NCBI GenBank assembly: GCA_934457115.1
Contig: CAKSHI010000001.1
Span: 62,001-126,000 of the forward strand
Direction: 5' to 3'
Source: an uncultured Eubacteriales bacterium
GTDB taxonomy: Bacteria; Bacillota; Clostridia; Oscillospirales; Acutalibacteraceae
DNA: 64,000 nt
Positions within the stretch are counted from its first letter, which is position 1, and each line of letters starts with the position of its first letter. The translations under genes and the position numbers were made by a program. The notes beneath the pieces are model-generated. The model worked only from the letters and a program-made list of their open reading frames with translations. It did not search any database and was not told the origin of the DNA. Positions 25,214-33,148 of this stretch are shown in pieces.

Positions 25214-25759
25214 ATGAATCTAGAAGAAAAAACACTTGAAACCCAAAAAATATTTAAAGGAAAAATAATCGATATTGATTTGGACAAAATAGAACTTCCA
25301 AACGGTAAATTCGCAACACGTGAAGTAGTAAATCATCCCGGCGGAGTATGTATCGCAGCTCTTACTGATGAAAACGAACTCCTATTTGTTCGCCAATATC
25401 GCTATCCATATCACAAGGTAATACTAGAGCTCCCCGCAGGAAAACTTGAAAAAGGTTCCAACCCCTTAGAAAACGGCAAAAGAGAACTCAAAGAAGAAAC
25501 CGGCGCTATAGGCAAAGATTATATTTCCCTAGGAGAACTTTACCCTAGTCCCGGATACTGTGCAGAAATTATTCACCTATATTTTTGTAAAGTTGAAAGT
25601 TTTGGAGATGTAGACCCTGATGATGATGAATTTTTAGATATAATAAAAATTAACGTAAATGACGCAGTAAATATGGTACTTGAAAACAAGATTTGTGATG
25701 CAAAAACCCAAGTTGCCGTTTTAAAGGTTGCCAAATATCTCGAGTTACACAAAATTTAA
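25214..25759 (+). CDS. nudF: ADP-ribose pyrophosphatase (Nudix)
   Basis: The 181-residue protein resembles NudF-type ADP-ribose diphosphatases, which split ADP-ribose into AMP and ribose 5-phosphate. The Nudix box is centred on PAGKLEKG...ENGKRELKEETG (about 76-98), and the proline-containing segment LYPSPGYC lies downstream at about 112-119, as in the ADPRase class. The N-terminal strand IFKGKIIDIDLDKIELPNGK also fits. An AAAGGAATTT site precedes the ATG. Confidence 0.9.
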   Translation: MNLEEKTLETQKIFKGKIIDIDLDKIELPNGKFATREVVNHPGGVCIAALTDENELLFVRQYRYPYHKVILELPAGKLEKGSNPLENGKRELKEETGAIGKDYISLGELYPSPGYCAEIIHLYFCKVESFGDVDPDDDEFLDIIKINVNDAVNMVLENKICDAKTQVAVLKVAKYLELHKI

Positions 25760-25818
25760 TTTTATAAATATCCAAAAACAGTATTTACTACAAGAATATA
25801 TGTATGATTATTTTTTAC

Positions 25819-25847
25819 TTGACCGCACTCAATAAATAGTATATAAT
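25819..25847 (+). promoter_or_regulatory. Promoter of the tRNA pair
   Basis: TTGACC (25819-25824), a 17-bp spacer and a perfect TATAAT (25842-25847) end 12 bp before tRNA-Thr. Confidence 0.75.
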
Positions 25848-25859
25848 AATTTGAGGTAA

Positions 25860-25935
25860 GCTGTTGTAGCTCAGTAGGTAGAGCAGCACACTCGTAATGT
25901 GCAGGTCACCGGTTCGATTCCGGTCAACAGCTCCA
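25860..25935 (+). tRNA. tRNA-Thr (anticodon CGT)
   Basis: A full cloverleaf is visible: acceptor GCTGTTG/CAACAGC, D-arm GCTCAGTAGGTAGAGC, anticodon stem GCACA/TGTGC around CTCGTAA (anticodon CGT, codon ACG), T-arm CCGGTTCGATTCCGG, and encoded CCA. Confidence 0.96.
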
Positions 25936-25948
25936 GTAATTTTATTAT

Positions 25949-26025
25949 CCGGGTGTGGCGCAGATTGGTAGCGCGCTTGAATGGGGTTCAAGAGGCCGCT
26001 GGTTCGATTCCAGTCACTCGGACCA
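25949..26025 (+). tRNA. tRNA-Pro (anticodon GGG)
   Basis: Acceptor CCGGGTG/CACTCGG (one G-T pair), D-arm GCGCAGATTGGTAGCGC, anticodon stem CTTGA/TCAAG around ATGGGGT (anticodon GGG, codon CCC), T-arm CTGGTTCGATTCCAG, and encoded CCA. It is 13 bp after tRNA-Thr, in the same transcript. Confidence 0.96.
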
Positions 26026-26030
26026 CCTAT

Positions 26031-26080
26031 AAACCGCATAGATATTGACTTTTTGAGGTGTCTATGCGGTTTTTTTGTTT
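26031..26080 (+). terminator. Terminator of the tRNA operon
   Basis: Stem AAACCGCATAGA / TCTATGCGGTTT (12 bp) is followed by TTTTTGTTTTG. Confidence 0.9.
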
Positions 26081-26273
26081 TGCTCTTTTTATCAGTTTTT
26101 TCATGTTTTTTCCCCTGCGTTGCTACGGGGTTGCTACGTAAATTATACTGCAATAAAAAAATAATATTGTCCATCAATCGCTTAAAAAGTTATCCTTAGT
26201 TTATAAGCTGTTTAATGATACAATAAAAACAATAAGAGACACATTATCAATGGACTATTTAGTCTTCGACAAA

Positions 26274-26318
26274 AATAACTGCCTACTTTTAAAGGAGAAG
26301 GCAGTTATTTTTTATACT
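26274..26318 (+). terminator. Hairpin terminator without an obvious gene
   Basis: Stem AATAACTGCC / GGCAGTTATT (10 bp) is followed by TTTTTAT. No coding sequence ends nearby, so it may terminate a small RNA or be a relic. Confidence 0.7.
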
Positions 26319-26410
26319 CATATATTCCAAATATTATTAATATTAAGCACCAACAAGTTATACATTTAATCTAATTTTTCCCGTTTAACTTGACGTTTTA
26401 TGACGTTTGA

Positions 26411-26439
26411 TTGACTAAGTTGACATTTTGTGCTATTAT
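26411..26439 (+). promoter_or_regulatory. Promoter-like sequence upstream of the DUF5067 gene
   Basis: TTGACT (26411-26416), a 17-bp spacer and TATTAT (26434-26439). The distance to the next start codon is about 280 bp, so a long leader or a small RNA would be implied. Confidence 0.35.
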
Positions 26440-26720
26440 TAACCTAAAATTTTTATTAGGTATGATTTCGTGATAAATTCGCATAACCAACACTCACTCT
26501 AAACGCTTATTGCCCTTTAGACAGTAATTATACCTTAATATTTATTACTTTTTCTCTTGATGCAATAATTGCCCATGTAAATTACTTGTGTATTTATATT
26601 AAATACCTTGTTTGCAAAACGAATAATCCTAACTTATTTGATGTCTTAATTTTATGTAAAGGGATGGTTTTAAAAATGTAAAAAACTTATTGGTTATAAT
26701 AAATATCAAGGAGTTTTATC

Positions 26721-27347
26721 ATGAAATATCAAAAGCACATAGAAAAAAACAACAAAAAATTTTGCCATAAATACAGTACCAAAACAGAAAAAAGTACATC
26801 ACATAGGAGCAACCGACACCAAGTAATTAAACCTAAACGTCCTATCTATAAAATATGGTGGTTCTGGATTCTTATTGTACTTGCAACAGTCATTATTATG
26901 GTAAGTATAATCGGCAACAATCAAAAAACACCTTCTAATACAACATCAATATCCAATAATAAAAACAGCCCCGATACACTTGGAAAATATGAAGTAACAA
27001 TCAAAGACGCCTCACTTACAAACGATTACGATGGAAATCCAGCTATGATAGTTACATTCTCCTTTAAAAACAACTCAAATCACGCACAGTCCTATGCTAT
27101 GTCTATTTACGACATAGCATATCAAGACGGCATTCAGTTAGACATGGGAATCGCAGCACAAGACAACTCAATTTACGAAGATGCATTCAAAAGTATTTTC
27201 CCCGGAATTACATTGGATGTAAAACGAATATATAAACTATCTAATACATCGTCACCCGTTCGAGTAGAAGCGTCTGAATTTGCAAGCCTATCAAATAAAA
27301 AGGTTGCAAGAACTTTTGAAACAGCGTCTCTCCCAAACAGTAACTAA
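26721..27347 (+). CDS. DUF5067-domain membrane-anchored protein
   Basis: The 208-residue protein has a basic N terminus (about 1-45), one transmembrane helix (WWFWILIVLATVIIMVSII, about 46-66), a Ser/Asn linker and an extracytoplasmic domain (about 88-200). That domain contains DYDGNPAMIVTFSFKNNSNH and IAYQDGIQLD, the pattern of DUF5067, an Ig-like fold found on surface proteins of Firmicutes. Orientation by the positive-inside rule puts the domain outside. Function is unknown. AAGGAG precedes the ATG. Confidence 0.72.
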   Translation: MKYQKHIEKNNKKFCHKYSTKTEKSTSHRSNRHQVIKPKRPIYKIWWFWILIVLATVIIMVSIIGNNQKTPSNTTSISNNKNSPDTLGKYEVTIKDASLTNDYDGNPAMIVTFSFKNNSNHAQSYAMSIYDIAYQDGIQLDMGIAAQDNSIYEDAFKSIFPGITLDVKRIYKLSNTSSPVRVEASEFASLSNKKVARTFETASLPNSN

Positions 27348-27584
27348 TTATTCCGCACCTACTATTTGATATTATATATTACTTGGTAGGTGGATTGTTA
27401 TCCACATTCTTTACATCATTTTTTCCCTTTGTCTAAAATATAACTCACACTTGGTACAAGTTATGCTTTAGAGTTTGTAATAAATCCTATAAATCTTTCT
27501 CATATACAGCTTATACGTAATTTGTTTTTAATTTATTGATTTTTATAAATTTAATATGTGATATTAACCACAAGGAGTGATAAA

Positions 27585-28025
27585 ATGCTAGGCAATAAAG
27601 AAATAGAGGCTAATTACTTCGGCATAGAAAAAACAGGTTTAGCAGCGGCACGTAATAAATCTAAAATCGATAAAAAGATGGATGATTTAAATGAAGTAAT
27701 TACCAATAGTTTAATAAAATCTATTCAAAATAAAGCTACAAGTATTAAAAACCTCTTTGAGATTAAAATTAACAATGACTCAATGCCCCACAAAATATCA
27801 AGTGGATACATATCTGTTACAAGATACTCACAAGATGCAGAATTAGATAATATGGTTATTGCTTTAGCAGGTAATAATACTGTTGATTATAAAAAAGCAA
27901 TAAAATATAATGGCGGGATTAACCCTATTTCCTTTAGGCCAACGTATTTTATTGAGCAGAACATATACTGCAAATCTATCCAAATCATTGGTAAAGTACT
28001 CGAATTAGGGGGAATATTTCAATGA
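27585..28025 (+). CDS. Unknown protein, translationally coupled to the ion channel
   Basis: I place the start at the ATG at 27585, preceded by CAAGGAG; the upstream GTG has no such site. The 146-residue product (MLGNKEIEANYFGIEKTGLAAARNK...) is soluble, basic in the first third and mixed later, with no signal peptide or membrane helix. I do not recognise any family. Its stop overlaps the start of the channel gene (ATGA), so the two proteins are probably made in fixed ratio. A role as a channel partner or regulator is an inference from that arrangement only. Confidence 0.7.
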   Translation: MLGNKEIEANYFGIEKTGLAAARNKSKIDKKMDDLNEVITNSLIKSIQNKATSIKNLFEIKINNDSMPHKISSGYISVTRYSQDAELDNMVIALAGNNTVDYKKAIKYNGGINPISFRPTYFIEQNIYCKSIQIIGKVLELGGIFQ

Positions 28026-28741
28026 AGGAGAAAATATACAACATCACAATCTGCATTTTGTGTTTTGCATCCGTAGGGCTCGCCGTCACTGATTTTACCC
28101 AAGGTTTGACCGATATGCAAAGGTTGGTTGACGATATTATATACGTAATATTTGTAGTTGATTATATAGTACGATTTGCAATAGCTACTGATAAAAAGAA
28201 GTTCTTTAAGGAAAATATTTTTGACCTAATTGCAATTATTCCATTTAATTCAACTTTCAGGATATTTAGAACTTTGAAATTCAGCAAGTTCTTAAAGTTC
28301 GCTAAGTTATTTAAACTTCTACGAGTTGGTTCAGTTTTAGCAAGAATGCTATCCAAGGCTAAAAGATTTCTAAATACAAACGGTTTAAAATATGTTCTTA
28401 TTCTATCGCTAGCGTCAATTCTCTTCGCAACAATAGGAATTATGTACTTCGAGCATATGCAATTTGAAGATGCACTTTGGTGGGCATTTGTCACTGCAAC
28501 AACTGTTGGGTATGGTGACCTATCGCCTTCAACCAAAGCAGGAAGAGTTATTGCCTCATTGTTGATGCTTGTTGGGATAGGTGTAATTGGCTCATTGACC
28601 TCCTCTATCACTTCTTTCTTCCTACACCCCCATGAGAAACCGGAAAAACCTAGTTCGGACAAAGTTGAAATGGTTATGACTATGTACAATTCATTATCCG
28701 ATGAAGAAAAGCAAGAATTTAAAGAAGAACTAATGCATTAA
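28022..28741 (+). CDS. Voltage-gated-type potassium channel
   Basis: The 239-residue protein has six predicted membrane segments: S1 (about 6-24), S2 (35-53), S3 (66-77), an S4-like helix with regularly spaced Arg/Lys (80-103, RIFRTLKFSKFLKFAKLFK), S5 (122-143), and S6 (174-200). The pore loop carries the K+ selectivity filter TVGYGD (161-166). The cytoplasmic tail is short and ends EEKQEFKEELMH, with no RCK or cyclic-nucleotide domain. It is co-translated with the preceding unknown gene. Confidence 0.9.
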   Translation: MKEKIYNITICILCFASVGLAVTDFTQGLTDMQRLVDDIIYVIFVVDYIVRFAIATDKKKFFKENIFDLIAIIPFNSTFRIFRTLKFSKFLKFAKLFKLLRVGSVLARMLSKAKRFLNTNGLKYVLILSLASILFATIGIMYFEHMQFEDALWWAFVTATTVGYGDLSPSTKAGRVIASLLMLVGIGVIGSLTSSITSFFLHPHEKPEKPSSDKVEMVMTMYNSLSDEEKQEFKEELMH

Positions 28742-28836
28742 TGTGCTAAGCACCTGCACAATCACTAACTTGAAGTGTTTATTCGTATTTTAAATATTAA
28801 TTTTACAATTTCACTGCAAACTATTAAAAGTCACTC

Positions 28837-28865
28837 TTGACTATATAGTTCAATCAATGTATAAT
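28837..28865 (+). promoter_or_regulatory. Promoter of the CPBP protease gene
   Basis: TTGACT (28837-28842), a 17-bp spacer and a perfect TATAAT (28860-28865) lie 62 bp before the start codon. Confidence 0.65.
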
Positions 28866-28927
28866 TTTGTAATATAATGCTAAATCATTCCTAATCATAC
28901 CATAATTAATATTTTGGAGTGGAGACA

Positions 28928-29665
28928 ATGCCAAACAAATTTATATCATCTGTTAAAGACTATGTAGGCCAAGCAAAACTTACTACTTCTAAAGTCGTTG
29001 TTGTAATGTTAGCAATAATTTCATCTTGGTGGATTATGGTTACTACACACTTTGCTGATCTTGAACCTATATTAGGAAAATACGTTGATTTTTTCGACAG
29101 TAAACGATTAATCGAGGTTGCTTTTATAGTAATAATATGTATGTTATATAGTAAAAGCCTAAAAATATCAATAAAAAAAATGTTTACAAGAATAGATGCT
29201 AAAATTTTAGCCGCAACCTTAATTGCTTCAGCAGCCTTTTTGTTCATATGCAATGTTATATTCAATATGAAAATATGCAAACTCGATTTTGGCAGCTTAA
29301 CAAGTCTTATTAAACTTCTCTACTTAGCATTATTTGAAGAAATGGCCTTTCGTGGGTGGGGATATAATGCATTCTATTCAACTTATAAAGACAACTCAAA
29401 AATAAGGCTATTTAAAAAATTTGAAATTGAAAAGTCGGCACTCAAAGCGGCTATTATGACAAATATTTTCTTTGCCTTAATACATATGCAAGCCTACATG
29501 ATGTTTTATAATTATAAATCAATTGGTCTATATATTTATTCATTGTTTGGTGTTTTTATTACCGGAATATATTTTACAATAATATTTTCCAAGACAAAAT
29601 CTATTTGGAACGCAGTTATTTTACACGCTTTTTGGGATTGGTTTATAGGTTGTATGGTTTTTTAA
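28928..29665 (+). CDS. CPBP-family intramembrane metalloprotease
   Basis: The start is the ATG at 28928, after GGAGTGGAG. The 245-residue protein has about six or seven hydrophobic segments. The CPBP (CAAX protease/bacteriocin-processing) motifs are present: EEMAFRGWGYN (EExxxR), FALIHMQ (conserved His) and ILHAFWDW near the C terminus. In bacteria this family includes bacteriocin-immunity and prenyl-protease-like members. No bacteriocin gene is visible nearby, so its substrate is unknown. It forms its own transcription unit. Confidence 0.85.
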   Translation: MPNKFISSVKDYVGQAKLTTSKVVVVMLAIISSWWIMVTTHFADLEPILGKYVDFFDSKRLIEVAFIVIICMLYSKSLKISIKKMFTRIDAKILAATLIASAAFLFICNVIFNMKICKLDFGSLTSLIKLLYLALFEEMAFRGWGYNAFYSTYKDNSKIRLFKKFEIEKSALKAAIMTNIFFALIHMQAYMMFYNYKSIGLYIYSLFGVFITGIYFTIIFSKTKSIWNAVILHAFWDWFIGCMVF

Positions 29666-29780
29666 TAAGCTTTTATAGTACGTGTACTCTTACGCATACT
29701 CATCATATATTCAAGCATTGAGTTAGTATTCTAATGCAATGCTTTTTATATTTTATCTTAATAGTTATAAGGAGAAACCA

Positions 29781-30542
29781 ATGTTAATATTTAATATTGC
29801 TTCAAAAAGCGAATGGAAACAAAAATGTAAAAACGTAAATTACGACACATCATCACTTCAAAAGGACGGCTTTATCCACTGTTGTACATTTGAGCAGTTG
29901 CTACACGTTGCCAACAACAATCTCAAAAATGTAAAAGAAGACTTAGTTGTACTTTGTATCGACGATGAGTGTTTAAAATCCGAATTAAAATGGGAGAAAA
30001 ATAAGAAAAACGGTATCACCTTCCCCCATCTTTACGGTTCAATCAACACTAATGCCGTAATTGATGTAATAGATTTTAATAAAAATGAGGATGGGGAATT
30101 CTTTATTTCAAGTGAATTATATAATTACTCTAACTATGAAAAATCATGTGGTGCAATAATCGTACATAAATTTGAAAATCAATATAAGACACTTCTAATT
30201 AACTTTTCTCACGCAGGAAAATCAAGCTGGGGATTTCCTAAAGGTCATGTAGAGCTGGGTGAAACAGAAGTAGAAACCGCTAAACGTGAAATACTTGAGG
30301 AAGTAGGATTAGAAGTCGAATTCATCCCCGATTTTAGAAGTTCAACTTACTTTTGCTGCAAAAAAGGTACTACAAATCAAGCCGTATATTATGCAGCTAT
30401 ATCTAATAATGAAACAGTTAAAATACAAGAAAGCGAAGTCAACGATTATGCTTGGTGTGATTTTAAAGCAGCTTGCGATTTAATAACCTTCGAGTGCGAT
30501 AAAAATATTTTTAAACAATTTTGCTCTATATTTAGTGAATAA
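29781..30542 (+). CDS. DUF952-Nudix fusion protein
   Basis: The start at 29781 follows TAAGGAG. The 253-residue protein joins two domains. Residues 1-105 match DUF952 (NIASKSEW, DGFIHCCTFEQL around 29-40, FPHLYGSINTNAVIDV around 81-96). Residues about 118-253 are a Nudix hydrolase with the box GHVELGETEVETAKREILEEVG (155-176, split here around the ET) of the diadenosine-tetraphosphatase type. DUF952 has no assigned biochemical role that I can state with certainty. The fusion suggests a nucleotide-derivative substrate handled by both domains. Confidence 0.85.
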   Translation: MLIFNIASKSEWKQKCKNVNYDTSSLQKDGFIHCCTFEQLLHVANNNLKNVKEDLVVLCIDDECLKSELKWEKNKKNGITFPHLYGSINTNAVIDVIDFNKNEDGEFFISSELYNYSNYEKSCGAIIVHKFENQYKTLLINFSHAGKSSWGFPKGHVELGETEVETAKREILEEVGLEVEFIPDFRSSTYFCCKKGTTNQAVYYAAISNNETVKIQESEVNDYAWCDFKAACDLITFECDKNIFKQFCSIFSE

Positions 30543-30569
30543 ATATTATTAAACACTAGTATTTTTTTC

Positions 30570-30598
30570 TTGCAAACTTTATATTTATGTTATATAAT
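30570..30598 (+). promoter_or_regulatory. Promoter of the coiled-coil gene
   Basis: TTGCAA (30570-30575), a 17-bp spacer and a perfect TATAAT (30593-30598). Confidence 0.65.
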
Positions 30599-30638
30599 TA
30601 GTTTTAAGATTTTTTGCTGTTTAGTAAGGAGACCTAAT

Positions 30639-30992
30639 ATGTTGGATAATCAACTTTTGAATGCAATTGGTAAGCTCTTGGATCAAAAGCTTAAACCTAT
30701 TAATGAAGAAATAAAAGCTTTAAAACAGGATGTTCGTGATTTAACAAACCGCATATCCAAGGTTGAAAAGAATTTAGATAATCTTGAAAATCGTTCGCTT
30801 AAAATTAATCTTGCATTAGAAAACAATATAGGGAAAGATGTCCACCTTTTAGCAGAAGGTCACAGTGAAAATACAGCTAAAATTAAAAAAATTAATAAGG
30901 ATATAGAACACATTAAAGAAAAAGTTGACGTTTTACATCTAATAGCCGAAAATAATGTAAGAGAAATAAATACATTAAAAAGAGCTGAATAA
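30639..30992 (+). CDS. Small coiled-coil protein
   Basis: The ATG at 30639 follows TAAGGAG. The 117-residue product is charged, with heptad-like spacing throughout (LLDQKLKPINEEIKALKQDV, DIEHIKEKVDVLHLI), and no membrane segment. It resembles many short coiled-coil proteins of Firmicutes without a defined role. Its own promoter and terminator make it a single-gene unit. Confidence 0.75.
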   Translation: MLDNQLLNAIGKLLDQKLKPINEEIKALKQDVRDLTNRISKVEKNLDNLENRSLKINLALENNIGKDVHLLAEGHSENTAKIKKINKDIEHIKEKVDVLHLIAENNVREINTLKRAE

Positions 30993-31024
30993 CCGTTAAT
31001 TTTTTTCTCTCATAATAAGTAAAC

Positions 31025-31063
31025 AAAGATAATCGTTCTAAAAAATGAGCGATTATCTTTTAT
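31025..31063 (+). terminator. Rho-independent terminator
   Basis: Stem AAAGATAATCG / CGATTATCTTT (11 bp), followed by TATT. Confidence 0.8.
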
Positions 31064-31099
31064 TATAATTTCTAAATAATAAAAAAGGTAGGTGTTTTT

Positions 31100-32464
31100 A
31101 TGGAAAGAGAAAGGTTATCTTCCAGATTAGGTTTTATATTAGTTGCCGTAGGGTGCGCAGTAGGTCTTGGTAATGTCTGGCGATTTCCTTATGTAGTCGG
31201 CCAAAACGGCGGAGCGATATTCGTTTTAATATACTTGTGCTTTCTTGCTATATTTGGTCTGCCCATTATTGTTATGGAATTTGCAGTGGGAAGGGCAAGC
31301 CAACAAAGTGTCGCAAGGTCATTTAAGGTATTGGAGCCTAAAAACACCAAGTGGCATATTTTTGGATACTTCGCAATGGTCGCAAATTACCTTTTAATGA
31401 TGTTTTATACGGTTATAGCAGGTTGGGTATTTAATTACTTCTACCTCACATTAAAAGGCGATTTTGAGGGTAAAAGCGCCCATGATATAGAGAATATCTT
31501 TGGTTCCGTGAGTGGTAACCCCGTTCAATCCGTCTTTTGGATGATTTTAGTGGTTGTCTTGAGTTTTATAGTATGTGGATTTGGTCTTAAAAACGGTGTT
31601 GAAAAAGTCACAAAAGTGATAATGTCAGGACTTTTTATTATAATGATGGTGCTAACTTTCAAGTCTCTTTCATTAGACGGTGCAATTAAGGGTATTGAAT
31701 TCTATTTAAAGCCTAACTTCTCAATATTTGCGCAAAAAGGAATTGGAGCAGTATTAAGTGAGGCCATGGGGCAAGCCTTCTTTACATTGGGCCTAGGTGT
31801 TGGAAGCATGGCCATATTTGGAAGCTACTTAGGCAAGGACAGGAGCCTAAATGGTGAAGCTATATACATAACAGTCCTTGATACAGTTGTAGCACTTATA
31901 TCAGGCTTAATAATCTTCCCTGCATGTTCATCTTTTGGAGTCGATGTTACAAGCGGTCCTAACCTCGTATTTATAACATTGCCAAACATCTTCAATAAGA
32001 TGTCAGGCGGAAGAATTTGGGGTTCATTATTCTTTGTATTTATGTGTTTTGCGGCTATATCATCTATCATAGCGGTCTTTGAAAATATTATATCTTTTGG
32101 CATTGACCTATTTAAGTGGTCTAGAAAAAAAAGTGTTATAATAAATATATTCGCAATGATAATCTTATCATTGCCATGTGCCTTAGGATTTAATGTCCTT
32201 TCTTTTATAGAACCTCTTGGCAAAGGTACGTCTATACTGGATTTAGAAAACTTTATTTTAAATAATAATTTGCTCCCTATAGGTGCCATTGTGTACATAA
32301 CATTTTGTACAACTAAATATGGTTGGGGTTACGACAATTTTATAGAAGAAGCCAATATGGGAAAAGGACTTAAATTCCCTAAATCAATAAGATTATATCT
32401 AACATTCATATTGCCTCTCTTAGTATTGGCTGTATTTATTCAAGGATATCTCGCACTTATTTAA
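31100..32464 (+). CDS. Sodium-dependent transporter (NSS family)
   Basis: The 454-residue protein belongs to the neurotransmitter:sodium symporter family. The first helix carries the signature SRLGFILVAVGCAVGLGNVWRFPYV, with the unwound segment that binds Na+ and substrate, followed by QNGGAIFVLIY. About eleven or twelve membrane helices are present. Bacterial members such as LeuT, MhsT and TnaT-like proteins import amino acids; the substrate here cannot be read from the sequence. An AAAGGTAGG site precedes the ATG. Confidence 0.92.
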   Translation: MERERLSSRLGFILVAVGCAVGLGNVWRFPYVVGQNGGAIFVLIYLCFLAIFGLPIIVMEFAVGRASQQSVARSFKVLEPKNTKWHIFGYFAMVANYLLMMFYTVIAGWVFNYFYLTLKGDFEGKSAHDIENIFGSVSGNPVQSVFWMILVVVLSFIVCGFGLKNGVEKVTKVIMSGLFIIMMVLTFKSLSLDGAIKGIEFYLKPNFSIFAQKGIGAVLSEAMGQAFFTLGLGVGSMAIFGSYLGKDRSLNGEAIYITVLDTVVALISGLIIFPACSSFGVDVTSGPNLVFITLPNIFNKMSGGRIWGSLFFVFMCFAAISSIIAVFENIISFGIDLFKWSRKKSVIINIFAMIILSLPCALGFNVLSFIEPLGKGTSILDLENFILNNNLLPIGAIVYITFCTTKYGWGYDNFIEEANMGKGLKFPKSIRLYLTFILPLLVLAVFIQGYLALI

Positions 32465-32487
32465 ACAAGTTATCATAATTAGGACAC

Positions 32488-32513
32488 CTCCTTAATATAG
32501 TCTAATGAAGGAG
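32488..32513 (+). promoter_or_regulatory. Hairpin that can hide the ribosome-binding site of the DUF4830 gene
   Basis: CTCCTT (32488-32493) is complementary to the AAGGAG ribosome-binding site (32508-32513) of the next gene, across a 14-nt loop. Pairing would reduce translation initiation. The stem is only 6 bp, so the effect is uncertain. Confidence 0.35.
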
Positions 32514-32522
32514 TGAGTTTTA

Positions 32523-33125
32523 ATGTTTATGTTATCCCTAAAAATATCAAAAAAGAAAGCTTTAACAGCTCTAATCGCTGTATTAGCGCTTATTGGTATT
32601 ATTTTAGTTATATTGTCTTTTTCTAATTCCAATAATACTATAAATTCCCCATCGGGCAAACACAGCGTCATAGTATGCAGTAACGAAGACAAGGTTAACT
32701 TTTTAAAAGAATTCGGCTGGAAGATAAACGAATATTCCTTAGAAGTTTCTGATATATCGATCCCCGAAATATTTAATGATACATACGAAAACTATAATGA
32801 AATACAAAAAAATCAAGGCTTCGATTTAAGCAAACACAAAGGTGAAACCTGCAAAAAATTTGTATATGAGGTACTAAATTATCCCGGAAAATCCAAGGGC
32901 ATTAAAGCAACTCTCATTATTTCAAATAATAGAGTTATTGCAGCAGATATAAGCTCATCTGAGGTAAACGGCTTTATCGAAGGCCTTGATAATCCTAACA
33001 TCCTAAAACAAGCTGTCAGCAATACAAGTGCCTCATCTGCTGTACCAAAGGAAAACGTCACCAAGAGTACAGAAAGAGAAACTTTAGCCCCGGACCCCAA
33101 AATGCCTAGGGCTCCAACAGATTAA
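32523..33125 (+). CDS. DUF4830-domain membrane-anchored protein
   Basis: The 200-residue protein has one N-terminal transmembrane helix (about 13-37) and an extracytoplasmic domain with features of DUF4830: EDKVNFLKEFGW, IPEIFNDTYENYNEIQKNQGFDLSKHKGE, then YEVLNYPG and a final strand before GFIEGLDNP. DUF4830 proteins are typical of Clostridia and their function is unknown. The C-terminal 35 residues are a low-complexity Ser/Thr/Pro tail. It lies between an NSS transporter and an rRNA-modifying enzyme. Confidence 0.75.
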   Translation: MFMLSLKISKKKALTALIAVLALIGIILVILSFSNSNNTINSPSGKHSVIVCSNEDKVNFLKEFGWKINEYSLEVSDISIPEIFNDTYENYNEIQKNQGFDLSKHKGETCKKFVYEVLNYPGKSKGIKATLIISNNRVIAADISSSEVNGFIEGLDNPNILKQAVSNTSASSAVPKENVTKSTERETLAPDPKMPRAPTD

Positions 33126-33148
33126 TAATAAATTAAAGGAGATTAAAA

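Larger units (their letters stand above)
26081..26720. other. 640-bp intergenic region after the tRNAs
   Basis: No gene is supported here. It contains a GTAGCAAC-CCC-GTAGCAAC direct repeat (reverse strand, about 26118-26138), a strong hairpin terminator at 26274-26318, and a promoter-like pair at 26411-26439. A short open stretch on the reverse strand next to the tRNA could be the degraded 3' end of an integrase gene, but this is weak. Three TTGAC-type motifs between 26393 and 26424 give the region a repetitive look. Confidence 0.5.

Noticed and set aside
25815..26177. Long open frame antisense to the two tRNA genes (product containing DWNRTSGLL and DRNRTGDLH)
   Set aside because: It is the reverse complement of tRNA-Pro and tRNA-Thr, a frequent false protein prediction. 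The tRNA structures explain the sequence fully.
28162..28689. 175-codon open frame antisense to the potassium channel
   Set aside because: It is a shadow of the channel gene, which has clear functional motifs, a good start and a coupled neighbour.
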